From an uncultured Methanobrevibacter sp. (GTDB lineage: Archaea; Methanobacteriota; Methanobacteria; Methanobacteriales; Methanobacteriaceae): a stretch of DNA of 61,007 nucleotides. Of this stretch, positions 1-8,760 are shown piece by piece. The notes below the pieces were generated by a model that had not been told where the DNA came from, searched no databases, and was given only the letters and a program-made list of their open reading frames with translations. A program made the translations under genes and the position numbers. How positions within the stretch are numbered: the stretch's first letter is position 1; each line of letters starts with the position of its first letter. The stretch spans positions 1 to 61,007 of the forward strand of contig CACWUH010000005.1 in NCBI GenBank assembly GCA_902764015.1. The letters run 5' to 3'.

Positions 1-2319
1 TTAGAACAGCGGATCTTTCACCATTCCAATCCTAAATGAATTCAAAATAACAAACAGCGTCAGACCCAAGTCCCCAAAACCGACAGACATCATCAATGTA
101 ATAATTCCTAAAACAGCAAGCACTACACACAACAGCTTGACTGCAATGGCCAGTGTAATGTTCTGCTTGATGATTCCCATTGTCTTGTGGCTTAATGCCA
201 AAAGGTACGGGAGCTTTGAAATGTCGTCCTGCATCAATGCAACATCGGCGGTTTCTATAGCTACATCGGAACCTGCAGCCCCCATAGCAATACCAATGTT
301 TGCACGTGCAAGTGCCGGAGCGTCATTTATGCCGTCACCGACCATGGCCACATCACCGAACTTGTTTCTGATGGCATCAAGGATGTTAAGCTTGTCTTCA
401 GGAAGCAGGTTTGAGAAAACGTGCTGAATGCCTATTTCCTCAGCAACCGTCACCGGTAAGCATTACTGTTTCCACACCTTTGGCCTTCAAGTCGGCGATT
501 ACTTCAGAAGCGTTTGGCTTGATTTGATCAGATACCGTAATCAATCCTATTACACATTTGGCATTGCCTATGAAAATAATTGTTTTGCCTTCAGAATATC
601 TGTTGATTTCCTCTCTTGAAAGGTCAAATGAGCTTCCCTCAATCAGGGATTCATTGGCAGCATAGAACTGCACGCCATTGATACTGGCAATGATTCCCTT
701 TCCAGGAACATTCCTGAATTCCTCGATTCTATCAAAGATTATGTTATTCTCATCAGCGTAATTCACGACAGCCTGTGCAATCGGGTGGGAGGATTCCGAT
801 TCCAGTGCGGCTGCAATCCTGACAATATCCTCTTCGGAATAATCCTCATCCAGCACCTTTACACCGCTCAATGCCAATTTTCCTTCTGTCAATGTGCCAG
901 TCTTGTCAAAGATTACCGCCTTGATGTTGCGCATCTCCTCAACATAGGTACTTCCCTTGATGATAACGCCGTTTCTTGTGGCTGAAGTGATTGCTGACAC
1001 CATTCCGACAGGAGTTGAAATCAGGAATGCACAAGGACATGAAATTACAAGCAGTGAAAGAGCCTTGTAAACCCAATCCTCCAATGCTTGGCCGAACAAC
1101 AACGGAGGGATGAATGCAACGCAGATTGCCCCAACCATCATGATTGGAGTATAATACTTGGCCACCTTTTCAACCAGGGTCTCGGTTTCTGACCTGTTGA
1201 GCTGTGACCTTTTAACCAGAGTCACGATTTTTGAGATGACTGAGTCCTTGGCGGCTTTGGTAACTTCTATTTCGAGGTATCCGTCCTCATTGACAGTGCC
1301 TGAGAACACCTCATCGCCGACTTCCTTTAGAACAGGGACACTTTCACCTGTGATTGAAGCCTGGTTTATTGAAGATGAGCCTGAAATAACATTTCCGTCC
1401 AGAGGAACTTTGTCTCCAGGTTTTACGATAACAATATCACCGATTTCGACCTCATCGACGTTTCTGATTTCTTCCTTATCACCGACCTTGACCCTTGCAG
1501 TATCCGGAGCAATCTCGACAAGTGACTTGATTGAGCGTTTTGCCCTGTGTTCAGCATAGTCCTCCAGGAATTCTGCAATGTAGTAAAGGAATGTTACGGC
1601 CGCACCCTCTTCGGGATGGCCAATAATGAATGATGCAACACATGCAATGCACATCAGCATTGCAGGGCCGATGGTGTGCCTGTTGACCAGTGACTTGTAG
1701 GCCATGATGGCTATTTCATAGCCTGCAATGACTGCACCAATCATATAAGTGACTGTAACAACCGTAGGGTCAAAGGACATCCATTCAAAGATATGTCCCA
1801 AAACAAATAATATTCCGCTTGCAACGATGATTTGTATTGGCCTGTTTGCAATCAGAGGCTTTCCTTCAGCCAGCAATTCCCCATCGCCATGGTCATGGTC
1901 ATGTCCGTGGTCATCGTCATCTGCACAGTCAGGACATCCGCAAAGGCTGAATCCAACATCATCATCGTGGTCGTGACAACCGCAATCGTCATCAGTACAG
2001 ACATCTTCCTTTTCATGACTGTGGCCGTGTTCATGGTCATGATGATGCTCATGCTCGTGATCATGGTCATGATCGCACAGTCAGGACAACCGCAGAGGCT
2101 TATGTCAACATCCTCATCATAATCAATCTCTTCGCGATGATCATATACGCTTAAATCAGTTTTTTCTTGATAATCTCTTAGCAATTTTTTATCATAATGA
2201 TCGGGATTTTCACAGTGAATTTCATCACAGTTCGGATCCAAACAGATGTAGCTGAAATGTTCCGGATTGTGACAGTTTTCATCCTCACAATCGGAGTCAT
2301 AACATCTATTTTCCACCAT
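1..2319 (-). pseudogene. Zn/Cd-type P1B-ATPase (CadA/ZntA-like), broken by two frame disruptions
   Basis: The pieces together encode a heavy-metal-exporting P1B-ATPase. An N-terminal Cys/His/Asp-rich metal-binding region (about 2319-1880) is followed by the ATPase core with TGES, the CPC metal-site motif in ISCPCAF, the phosphorylation motif DKTGTLT, the HP motif in SSHPIA and GDGINDAP. The frame breaks twice. Near 2073 one base is missing just after a CGCPDC motif; an intact duplicate of the same segment near 1926 shows the expected base, and the other frame then reads a DHDHDHEHEHHH-like run. Near 450 the frame ends just after TGD and resumes in another frame at VAEEIG. Relatives have about seven residues between these, so roughly 20 bp seem deleted. 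Everything downstream to the stop at 1-3 is well conserved. The neighbouring CadC-like repressor supports a Zn/Cd role. The family call is secure. A true pseudogene is more likely than sequencing error, because the second break is not a homopolymer slip. Confidence 0.85.
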
Positions 2320-2337
2320 ATTATCACCAATTAAAAA

Positions 2338-2721
2338 TTATTCTAATATATGTTCCAAGCCCACTTTGTAAATCATTTCAATATGAAGGTCTGTCAGAGA
2401 ATATCTGGCCATCTTACCTTCCTTTTGAAACTTGACAATATTATTTGCACGCAATATTCTCAATTGATTTGAAACAGTAGTCTGGTTTAAATCAAGAGCT
2501 TCGCAAATATCACAAACACATAAATCATCCACGCTTAGCAGAGAAATAATTTTTAATCTTGTCGGATTGCTGAAAATTTTAAAGAATTCTGATAAGTCAA
2601 GATATTCATCTTCTGAAGGCATGCGTTGCTTTGCACGCTTTACAACATCTTCATGAGCGTTGAATACCTCGCACATATCCTCATTTTTTCCATCAAGATT
2701 ATTATCTTTCATTTCCATCAC
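2338..2721 (-). CDS. ArsR-family metalloregulator, CadC-like
   Basis: A 127-residue winged-helix repressor expected to leave its operator when metal binds, derepressing the adjacent ATPase. It has both CadC-type metal sites: Cys17 in an N-terminal CEVF motif and Cys68/Cys70 in DLCVCD (the Cd/Pb thiolate site), and Asp111, His113, His124 and Glu127 with the spacing of the CadC/CzrA alpha-5 zinc site. The second N-terminal Cys of CadC (CEIFC) is Asn here, so thiolate coordination may be three-coordinate. The helix-turn-helix lies near residues 65-92 (DLNQTTVSNQLRILR). Translation may begin at the GTG at 2721 or the ATG at 2718; neither has a clear Shine-Dalgarno site, so a very short leader is likely. 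It reads toward the ATPase pseudogene, 18 bp away, so both probably share one transcript. The site residues are seen; the metal preference is inferred. Confidence 0.9.
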   Translation of the reverse strand: MMEMKDNNLDGKNEDMCEVFNAHEDVVKRAKQRMPSEDEYLDLSEFFKIFSNPTRLKIISLLSVDDLCVCDICEALDLNQTTVSNQLRILRANNIVKFQKEGKMARYSLTDLHIEMIYKVGLEHILE

Positions 2722-2743
2722 ATATATTATATAAATTAATTAT

Positions 2744-2759
2744 AATACATTTATGTATT
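2744..2759. promoter_or_regulatory. Candidate CadC-like operator overlapping the promoter
   Basis: A perfect inverted repeat with 7-bp arms (AATACAT and ATGTATT) and a 2-bp spacer. On the minus strand it overlaps the TATA-like TTTAAATAC about 30-40 bp upstream of the ArsR-family start. Binding here would block TBP. The palindrome is seen; assignment to this repressor is inferred from position. Confidence 0.45.
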
Positions 2760-2769
2760 TAAATGTTTT

Positions 2770-2791
2770 CATATCATGATATTGTGATATG
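2770..2791. promoter_or_regulatory. Second inverted repeat upstream of the ArsR gene
   Basis: Arms CATATCA and TGATATG (7 bp, perfect) are separated by 8 bp. It lies upstream of the first palindrome and could be an auxiliary operator or an activator site for the metal locus. Its sequence differs from the 2744-2759 site, so the two need not bind the same protein. Confidence 0.35.
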
Positions 2792-2795
2792 TTAT

Positions 2796-2812
2796 TGTAA
2801 AAAAAATAAAGG
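2796..2812 (-). terminator. Oligo-T terminator after the DUF2124-type gene
   Basis: Read on the minus strand, a run of eight T lies within about 20 bp after the stop codon of the gene ending at 2815. Archaeal transcription commonly ends at such runs, and this one would separate that gene from the metal locus. Confidence 0.4.
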
Positions 2813-2814
2813 TG

Positions 2815-3279
2815 TTATTTCAGGACAACACCCGTCAATGTTCCATCGATAACACAGTCAAAATCAATCTTTTCCAGCCATCCGGCCTTGGCAAACATGT
2901 CCATGAAGCAAACACCAATCAGACGGCCGTTTTCTTTTAGGATGCCGTCAACCAAAGCCTTGACTTCCTCAGTGTCAACATCATATTTAGGCATTGACAG
3001 CCCACCCAGGAGTACGACCGCATCCGAGTCCTTCGGATTTGAAACCTCATCACTCAAGACCATGGCATATGGCTTGGCCTCGAACTGATGGCAGTCATCA
3101 ACATCCAGCAGAGGGATGAAATGTGTTTCTCTCTCCCTTACGGCATATGCCAAAAGTTCGGCAAAGGGAGTGCAGACTCCGGGAGACCCTACAAACGTTA
3201 TCTTTTGGGCATCCCCAACCTCATTTTTAAATGACACTAACTGTCCAGTAATTCCTTTCCAATCGTTTACTTTTTCCAT
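2815..3279 (-). CDS. DUF2124-type conserved methanogen protein
   Basis: A 154-residue soluble protein resembling the DUF2124 family, which is largely confined to methanogenic archaea and has no established biochemical role. Visible features are a glycine-rich early segment (FVGSPGVCTPFAELLAYAV, near residues 29-47) and a later VVLLGGLSMPKYD strand-loop, giving an alternating alpha/beta pattern like small nucleotide- or cofactor-binding folds. Four cysteines are scattered rather than paired as a metal site. There is no signal peptide or membrane segment. It starts 9 bp after the stop of the gene ending at 3289 and probably shares its transcript. The family name comes from recalled similarity only. 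Confidence 0.6.
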   Translation of the reverse strand: MEKVNDWKGITGQLVSFKNEVGDAQKITFVGSPGVCTPFAELLAYAVRERETHFIPLLDVDDCHQFEAKPYAMVLSDEVSNPKDSDAVVLLGGLSMPKYDVDTEEVKALVDGILKENGRLIGVCFMDMFAKAGWLEKIDFDCVIDGTLTGVVLK

Positions 3280-3288
3280 ATTATCACC

Positions 3289-3744
3289 TTAAACCTCATA
3301 ATAATGCGAATCTTCGCCTATATATTCAACATTTTTGACAAGAAGAACATCCTTTTGGTACTTGACGTTTCCAAGGGAATGGCTTTCCAGAACGTCACAG
3401 GAGAATATCTCATAGAAATCCACATCGCATGCATAGATTGACGGAATCTTATCGGAATCCCATTTGCTATCCATGATCACATATCCATCGCTGGAGCTCC
3501 ATACATACTTTTCCCCCAGGGATTCCATCCATTTTACGGTTTCATTGTCATATCCTTCGTATATCTCATTGGTCTTTATGTCCTTGACCAATTCGGAGAG
3601 CTTTAAAGGCCCTGCAGATGAGACGTTCAACGTTTTCCTCTCAGCACTATCAGAAGGACTGTCTCCGACATGCAACAAAGCGATTCCCAAAACGGCCACG
3701 AGAACCAAAACAACTGCAATCAATGATTTATCCATGCCTGACAC
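3289..3744 (-). CDS. Hypothetical membrane-anchored protein
   Basis: A 151-residue protein not recognised by family. Residues 7-25 (IAVVLVLVAVLGIALLHVG) form a single N-terminal membrane anchor or uncleaved signal, followed by an acidic extracytoplasmic domain with two cysteines near residues 106 and 116 that could form a disulphide. Its start overlaps the 3' end of the upstream methyltransferase-like gene by 17 bp, implying translational coupling and co-transcription with the genes on either side. No catalytic motif is visible. Confidence 0.65.
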   Translation of the reverse strand: MSGMDKSLIAVVLVLVAVLGIALLHVGDSPSDSAERKTLNVSSAGPLKLSELVKDIKTNEIYEGYDNETVKWMESLGEKYVWSSSDGYVIMDSKWDSDKIPSIYACDVDFYEIFSCDVLESHSLGNVKYQKDVLLVKNVEYIGEDSHYYEV

Positions 3745-4222
3745 CTCCCAGCTTCGGCAGAAACCTGTTTACCCTTTTTGCATATTCAGCATATTCATTG
3801 CCAAAATCGATTCTTAATCGCTGCTCTTCCCTTCTGACCTGAAGACTCATTATTAGGACTTCAGCTGCAAAAATCAATAATGCTCCAATGGATAAAAGTG
3901 CAATCAGGATACCTATGTGGTAGATAAAGACTCCTAAAAGCATCGGATTTCTGCAGATGCCATAAGGCCCGTCCGTCATCAGCAAGCTGGTTCTTGGGGC
4001 AACCTCATGATTGAACGCATCAAAGGGATTGCCCTTACCCACATTTTTCATGTAGACAATTGACCAGATGCTCAATCCTATTCCGACAACGGCAAGTAAA
4101 ACAAGTATAATCCATTGCATCAAAGACAAATCAGGACTTCCTGATGCCCAATACATTGCAAATGGAATTGCAATTATGAAAATAGCCAATCCTAACACAT
4201 ATCCGATGATATCCCTAAGCAT
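3728..4222 (-). CDS. Isoprenylcysteine carboxyl methyltransferase-family membrane protein
   Basis: A 164-residue integral membrane protein of the ICMT/PEMT superfamily. About four hydrophobic helices are present. The signature C-terminal half is visible: GPYGICRNPMLLG (near residues 87-99, the R-x-P SAM-binding motif) and the conserved RREEQRLRIDFGNEYAEYA segment (near 130-148). Prokaryotic members are thought to methylate membrane-associated substrates with SAM, but few have a known substrate. It is the first gene of a short minus-strand run with the hypothetical protein it overlaps. Confidence 0.8.
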   Translation of the reverse strand: MLRDIIGYVLGLAIFIIAIPFAMYWASGSPDLSLMQWIILVLLAVVGIGLSIWSIVYMKNVGKGNPFDAFNHEVAPRTSLLMTDGPYGICRNPMLLGVFIYHIGILIALLSIGALLIFAAEVLIMSLQVRREEQRLRIDFGNEYAEYAKRVNRFLPKLGGVRHG

Positions 4223-4292
4223 GCCATCACCTTCTATGAAGTAAATTTAAAAGAAGTAATATAAAAATTAGTAGGATGAAATAATTAAGAAT

Positions 4293-5015
4293 CTAGATAG
4301 TGAAGCTTCCCTCAAAGACCTTGTTTTTCAGATCTTCGTGAGGTCTTTTGAGACTAAATTCGAATGTGTCTGGGTTTGCAACATACATGTGGGCCAGCGC
4401 AATTCCGATGTCGATTTGGTTCCACGTATCCATCTTCTTATTCAAACGGATTCTGCGCTTGTTCCTGTATACGTTATAGCTTCCGTCATCATTGTGGGTG
4501 AAATACCATGACTGTGTGTTTGCAGCCGAAGGGGCATATCGTGCAGGCATCAGCCTGTCATCACGCTCGTCTGAAATCTCGCATATGATTTTCCTTTGGA
4601 ACTGACTGAGTTCACGATAGATTTCGCCTTGAGGGTTTCCGAATATCATCATGATGACAAAATCATGTTCTGGATTTGGATTTTCATAATTCTTGGGGCT
4701 CCCCGCACCTATCCAGCAGGACCCGATTCCTTTGCTTTGCATGTACAAGTCGACCTGCTGAAATATGAAACCGATATTTTGAAGGTAATTCTCTTTGCTT
4801 TCAGAAAACATCAACAGGTAATGTGGAGACTTGAATCTCTGAAGCATCCTGACGTTTTCAGGCCCGACAATATCATAACTCCAGTTGATGTTGGGATTCA
4901 GCACATCTGCATTGTCGATGAAGTGTTTTAGTTCATCCAATGTCTCTGCACCCAATGGGGTTTTATCATACTTTCTGATTGATTGCCTTTTATATATCGT
5001 TTCCTTAAGATCCAT
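4293..5015 (-). CDS. Nitroreductase-family protein, divergent
   Basis: A 240-residue member of the FMN-dependent nitroreductase fold. The opening (KRQSIRKYDKTPLGAETLDELKHFI without the usual second SR) is the family's N-terminal FMN-binding arginine region, and later segments (GIGSCWIGAGSPKNYE; APSAANTQSWYFTH) match flavin-contact and dimer-interface regions. It belongs to the longer branch in which the two halves are rearranged relative to classical NfsB-like enzymes. The substrate cannot be predicted. It stands alone, with about 70 bp of AT-rich DNA after its stop and a TATA-like region upstream of 5015. Confidence 0.75.
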   Translation of the reverse strand: MDLKETIYKRQSIRKYDKTPLGAETLDELKHFIDNADVLNPNINWSYDIVGPENVRMLQRFKSPHYLLMFSESKENYLQNIGFIFQQVDLYMQSKGIGSCWIGAGSPKNYENPNPEHDFVIMMIFGNPQGEIYRELSQFQRKIICEISDERDDRLMPARYAPSAANTQSWYFTHNDDGSYNVYRNKRRIRLNKKMDTWNQIDIGIALAHMYVANPDTFEFSLKRPHEDLKNKVFEGSFTI

Positions 5016-5125
5016 ATTATCATCACTAGTTAATATTTAAAAAATCAACTGAATTAAATATATCCATTTCACGAAATATGTGAAAACAAAAAAAATAAGG
5101 GAAATAGAGATTAGTGTTTGAATCT

Positions 5126-8100
5126 CTATTTTTTAACTACCAGTTTTGAGCTGACGGTTTCATTTCTGTAACGGATTATCATTTTGTATTTTTTGCCGAC
5201 TTTGAGCTGGACAGCATTATTGTTAAAGGTGAGTTTTATTTTTCCTTTGTTGATAAGCTTTACAGCCAAAGTAATTTTAGCTATTCCTTCCTTGTTGGTT
5301 TTTACAGTGAATGTTTTGCCGTTGAATTTGAATGAAACTCTTTTGTTTGCAATCGCCTTTCCAGTGCTCCACTTGAGGGTTGCCTTCAAGACCAGCTTCT
5401 TGGCGGACTTCTTGACCGAAAATGCCTTTTTGGCCTTTAAAGTGTTTTTGACCTTGAGGGTGTTTTTGAGAACAAAGCCTTTGTATTTTGAAGTTACCAC
5501 ATAGGTTTTCGGTTTCAGCTGGATAGGAAGTGTTGCATAACCTTTCTTATCTGATTTCACAGTATATGTTTTGCCGTTTACGGTCATTTTTACTGTTTCA
5601 CCTGCAACCGGATCACCATTGGTGTCGAAGACCTGGATTTTGTAGTTGTTTCCAAGATAATCCATTACCAAATTATTTCCGGCCAGTCTAGGCAGGCAGC
5701 TGATTACAACTGTGTCCTGTGCGGTTCCTATTGCTGCTGTCACAGTGCCTTTCTTGCCGTTTGAGGAGAATTTGATGACATCTCCGAAAGTGACAATCTT
5801 CTTGTCGACCTTGCCGTTTGTTGAAGCGATTGTTAAATTAACAGGCTCCAGAAGGGTATGATCGAATTTGCCTTTGACAGATTTGGTACTGTTGTCGTAG
5901 ACAAACAGATTGAATACAATGTTGGATGAGCCGAGGTATGAAACTGAAGCAGGGTTAGCTGAACCATCCAAGAACAGCCAGTTGTTGCATACGATACCCT
6001 TGACTTTTGGGGAATCCTTATAATTGACTGAATTATGTCCGAACCAATTGTTGTCAGCGCATAATTTGGCATCGCCATTAACCGCAATATCATAAACCCT
6101 AGCGGAATTCAGGAAAATGTTATTGGTTATGTTTGTACCTGATGAGAAACCAATAGAAAGGACTGAACCAGCTGCGGTGTTGTTCATGAACAGGCAGTTG
6201 GATATTGAATCATCAATGCTTTCGCCATATACATAAACTATTCCGCCAAGCATGGCAACGTTGCTTATGAAGTTGGAGTTAAACTTGTTTTGGAGTGATG
6301 TGCCGTTGATGAGAATTGCTGCACCCAATCCTGCACCATTGCCTACGAAGTTGGAATTGAATGTATTGTTTCTAACAGGGTGTGAAGGATCATGATCAGG
6401 AACGAATCCTACTGTATAAATAAATACTGCGCCCCCTGCCTTGGCAGAGTTAAGTATGAAATCTCCTGTGAGCTTAGAATCTTCCAAAGATCCAACGATG
6501 CATATTGCACCTCCCAAACCTACCGGCAAGTTAGTATTGTTATATCTTATTTCTTCAACGCCGCCAACATCATAATTCAATACCGTGTTATTTATGAAAT
6601 GGGCATTGATTTGAGCATTCTTAATAAAGACTGCCATGATTGCACCACCTATCGCAGCGGTGTTGTTGACAAAGTAACCGTCGATGGTGGAATCTTTTAA
6701 ATATGGAAGGTCTATTGCACCACCAATCTTAGCGCCGTTCTCAATGAAATAGCCGGTAATGTTGGAATTTACTGCAAAGTCAACACCACCTATTGCACCG
6801 CCCAGCTCGGTAGCCCTGTTTTTGTAAAAAGTACCGTTGATATTGGAATTTTCCAGAACTCCATCGATGCAGATTGCACCTCCCCATGCAAGAAGGTCGG
6901 CACCTATTAAATCTATATTGTTCAGTGCATCGTTCTCAGCAAAATTGCCGCATATGTCAGTGTGGTTTGCGAAAACAGCAAAGATTGCGCCACCCTGAAC
7001 TGCATAGTTGGATTGGAAACCGCCACCAATGTATGAATTCTTTACAACAGGAAGGAACAATGAACCACCCAATCCGGCATGGTTGAGCATAAAACTGCCT
7101 GAAATGAGAGATCCATCTACAACTCCAAGAACGGATATGGCACCTCCTGCATCAGCGCCCCCGTTTCTTGTGAACTCGCCGGTAATATTGGAATTCAGCA
7201 CAATTCCATCCACAGCTATTCCTCCACCAAAACCAAGATTTATACCATGTGCCACAGTATAGTTCACAATATATTCAAGAATCTTTGAATCAACATACTT
7301 CTCAAGATAATATTCAATTTCCTCTTTGGTAGCATCATCAACAAGATCCATGAGATTTAAATCTGCAGTGTTGTTTATGAAATATGAATCTATTTCAGTA
7401 CTGTTAATGATGTTTACATTGATTGCTCCGCCTATCAAAGCCGTGTTGTTTTCAAAACTGGCCTTTATTTTGGAATTTCTTATGGTAAAAATATTCGCTG
7501 CACCTCCAACCAGGGCAGAGTTATGCATGAAACCACCAGTGATATTGGACCGGTCCATGCTTTCAAGAACAAATATCGCTCCGCCCAAATTGCCTGCCCG
7601 GTTAAATCTAAAGTCACCCTCTATTAATGAATCCTCAATAAATACAGTGGCTATGGCTCCCCCAACACCTATAGGAAAATCACTGCCTGGACTTTCCATA
7701 AGTATTGCAGCATTGTTGAAGAAATCACCATTTATTTCAGTGTGGGTGATATTTTCTGCATAAATTGCACCACCCGTTAAAGCGGTGTTATTTTCGAAAT
7801 AAGCGGAAATCAGTGAGTTTTCGATAGTTCCCAAGATACATATCGCACCACCAGTGCCAGCATGGTTGTTTATGAAACTACCGCCAATATGGCTGTTTAC
7901 CAGACCATTTTCGAAAATAATTGCTCCACCCATTTCATTCATTGCATTTTTGAACGTTATCCCCGTGATGTTAATTTCACGAGCAAGAACATTGAAAATT
8001 CTACCTTCACCATTTGCATCGAATACTACTTCGCCCAATTCCCAATTAGTAAATGATAAATTATTTTTGATTTCCAAATTAGTATTATTTACACCGACAT

Positions 8101-8479
8101 AAACTCCAGCAGCAATATGAATTATATCCCCGTCTTTCCTGCCTTCAGCATTTAAAGCAGTGTATAAATCTTTATATGGTTCCTCTATAGTCCCATGTCC
8201 AGTACCAGTATAACTGGAATTTACATAACAGTTTGACTCATCGGCTGAAATTTCTTCATCATTAGACGCCGCCAACACGTCATCGCTTTCATCATCCGCA
8301 GATACCTTCAAGGCATCACTCTGTATTTCGTCTGTCGCTGTATCCGTTGTTATTATATCTGTTTGTGTATCAGTTTCAATGGCGGCAACATCTCCGGCAT
8401 CTTCAGCTGCACTAACGCCAGATATTGCAACCAAAGATATGAAAAATATCGCAAGCACCATCCATTTCTTATCTAACAT
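5126..8479 (-). CDS. Large secreted adhesin-like protein with right-handed beta-helix repeats
   Basis: 1117 residues. Residues 1-24 form a Sec signal peptide ending near VSAAE. After a Thr/Asp-rich linker comes a long run (about residues 110-860) of roughly 26-residue repeats with the pattern GGAI...N(S/T).I.G.F..N.A, typical of a pectate-lyase-like parallel beta-helix. Some turns carry inserts, including a charged helical segment near residues 375-410. The C-terminus (about 930-1117) consists of two lysine-rich Ig/Big-like domains with the G...V.G..V.F..NGK.FTVKT.K.G.A pattern. There is no C-terminal membrane helix, so attachment is probably through the basic domains or pseudomurein binding. 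Such proteins are expanded in gut Methanobrevibacter and are thought to mediate contact with the host or with partner microbes. The architecture is clear; the ligand is unknown. Confidence 0.9.
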   Translation of the reverse strand: MLDKKWMVLAIFFISLVAISGVSAAEDAGDVAAIETDTQTDIITTDTATDEIQSDALKVSADDESDDVLAASNDEEISADESNCYVNSSYTGTGHGTIEEPYKDLYTALNAEGRKDGDIIHIAAGVYVGVNNTNLEIKNNLSFTNWELGEVVFDANGEGRIFNVLAREINITGITFKNAMNEMGGAIIFENGLVNSHIGGSFINNHAGTGGAICILGTIENSLISAYFENNTALTGGAIYAENITHTEINGDFFNNAAILMESPGSDFPIGVGGAIATVFIEDSLIEGDFRFNRAGNLGGAIFVLESMDRSNITGGFMHNSALVGGAANIFTIRNSKIKASFENNTALIGGAINVNIINSTEIDSYFINNTADLNLMDLVDDATKEEIEYYLEKYVDSKILEYIVNYTVAHGINLGFGGGIAVDGIVLNSNITGEFTRNGGADAGGAISVLGVVDGSLISGSFMLNHAGLGGSLFLPVVKNSYIGGGFQSNYAVQGGAIFAVFANHTDICGNFAENDALNNIDLIGADLLAWGGAICIDGVLENSNINGTFYKNRATELGGAIGGVDFAVNSNITGYFIENGAKIGGAIDLPYLKDSTIDGYFVNNTAAIGGAIMAVFIKNAQINAHFINNTVLNYDVGGVEEIRYNNTNLPVGLGGAICIVGSLEDSKLTGDFILNSAKAGGAVFIYTVGFVPDHDPSHPVRNNTFNSNFVGNGAGLGAAILINGTSLQNKFNSNFISNVAMLGGIVYVYGESIDDSISNCLFMNNTAAGSVLSIGFSSGTNITNNIFLNSARVYDIAVNGDAKLCADNNWFGHNSVNYKDSPKVKGIVCNNWLFLDGSANPASVSYLGSSNIVFNLFVYDNSTKSVKGKFDHTLLEPVNLTIASTNGKVDKKIVTFGDVIKFSSNGKKGTVTAAIGTAQDTVVISCLPRLAGNNLVMDYLGNNYKIQVFDTNGDPVAGETVKMTVNGKTYTVKSDKKGYATLPIQLKPKTYVVTSKYKGFVLKNTLKVKNTLKAKKAFSVKKSAKKLVLKATLKWSTGKAIANKRVSFKFNGKTFTVKTNKEGIAKITLAVKLINKGKIKLTFNNNAVQLKVGKKYKMIIRYRNETVSSKLVVKK

Positions 8480-8760
8480 AAAAGTATCATCTCGCTAACT
8501 TTTAGTCAGTATATATTTTGTTAAACATTTACATATATTGTTTTCTATAAAAAAATCAAATTATGAATATTGTTTAATTAAATACAAAATGTTTGAATAT
8601 TAACAAACAAAAAATAATTCGGGAACAACCATATTCCCCGAAATAACCGAACTACCTTCAATAGTATGGGGAAGTTACGATTTCATTGAAAGTGAAAACA
8701 TTAAATCATGCCAATTACCTGATAAGTGCACTCCTCTGTTCATAACGATTAAAAAAAGAA
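8480..8760. other. Intergenic region with adhesin promoter and an orphan open stretch
   Basis: The part next to 8480 is AT-rich and should hold the adhesin promoter (minus strand). From about 8620 to 8765 the plus strand is open without a start codon and reads PEITELPSIVWGSYDF and onward, more protein-like than the surrounding sequence. It could be a leftover gene fragment. I cannot assign a family. Confidence 0.3.

Noticed and set aside
440-470. Programmed frameshift in the P1B-ATPase
   Set aside because: The reading frames do not simply shift; about seven conserved residues are missing, so a deletion explains it better than recoding.
6392-8102. Several plus-strand open frames opposite the adhesin
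   Set aside because: They arise from the repetitive beta-helix codons, have Ala/Pro-rich composition unlike neighbouring genes and no ribosome-binding sites.
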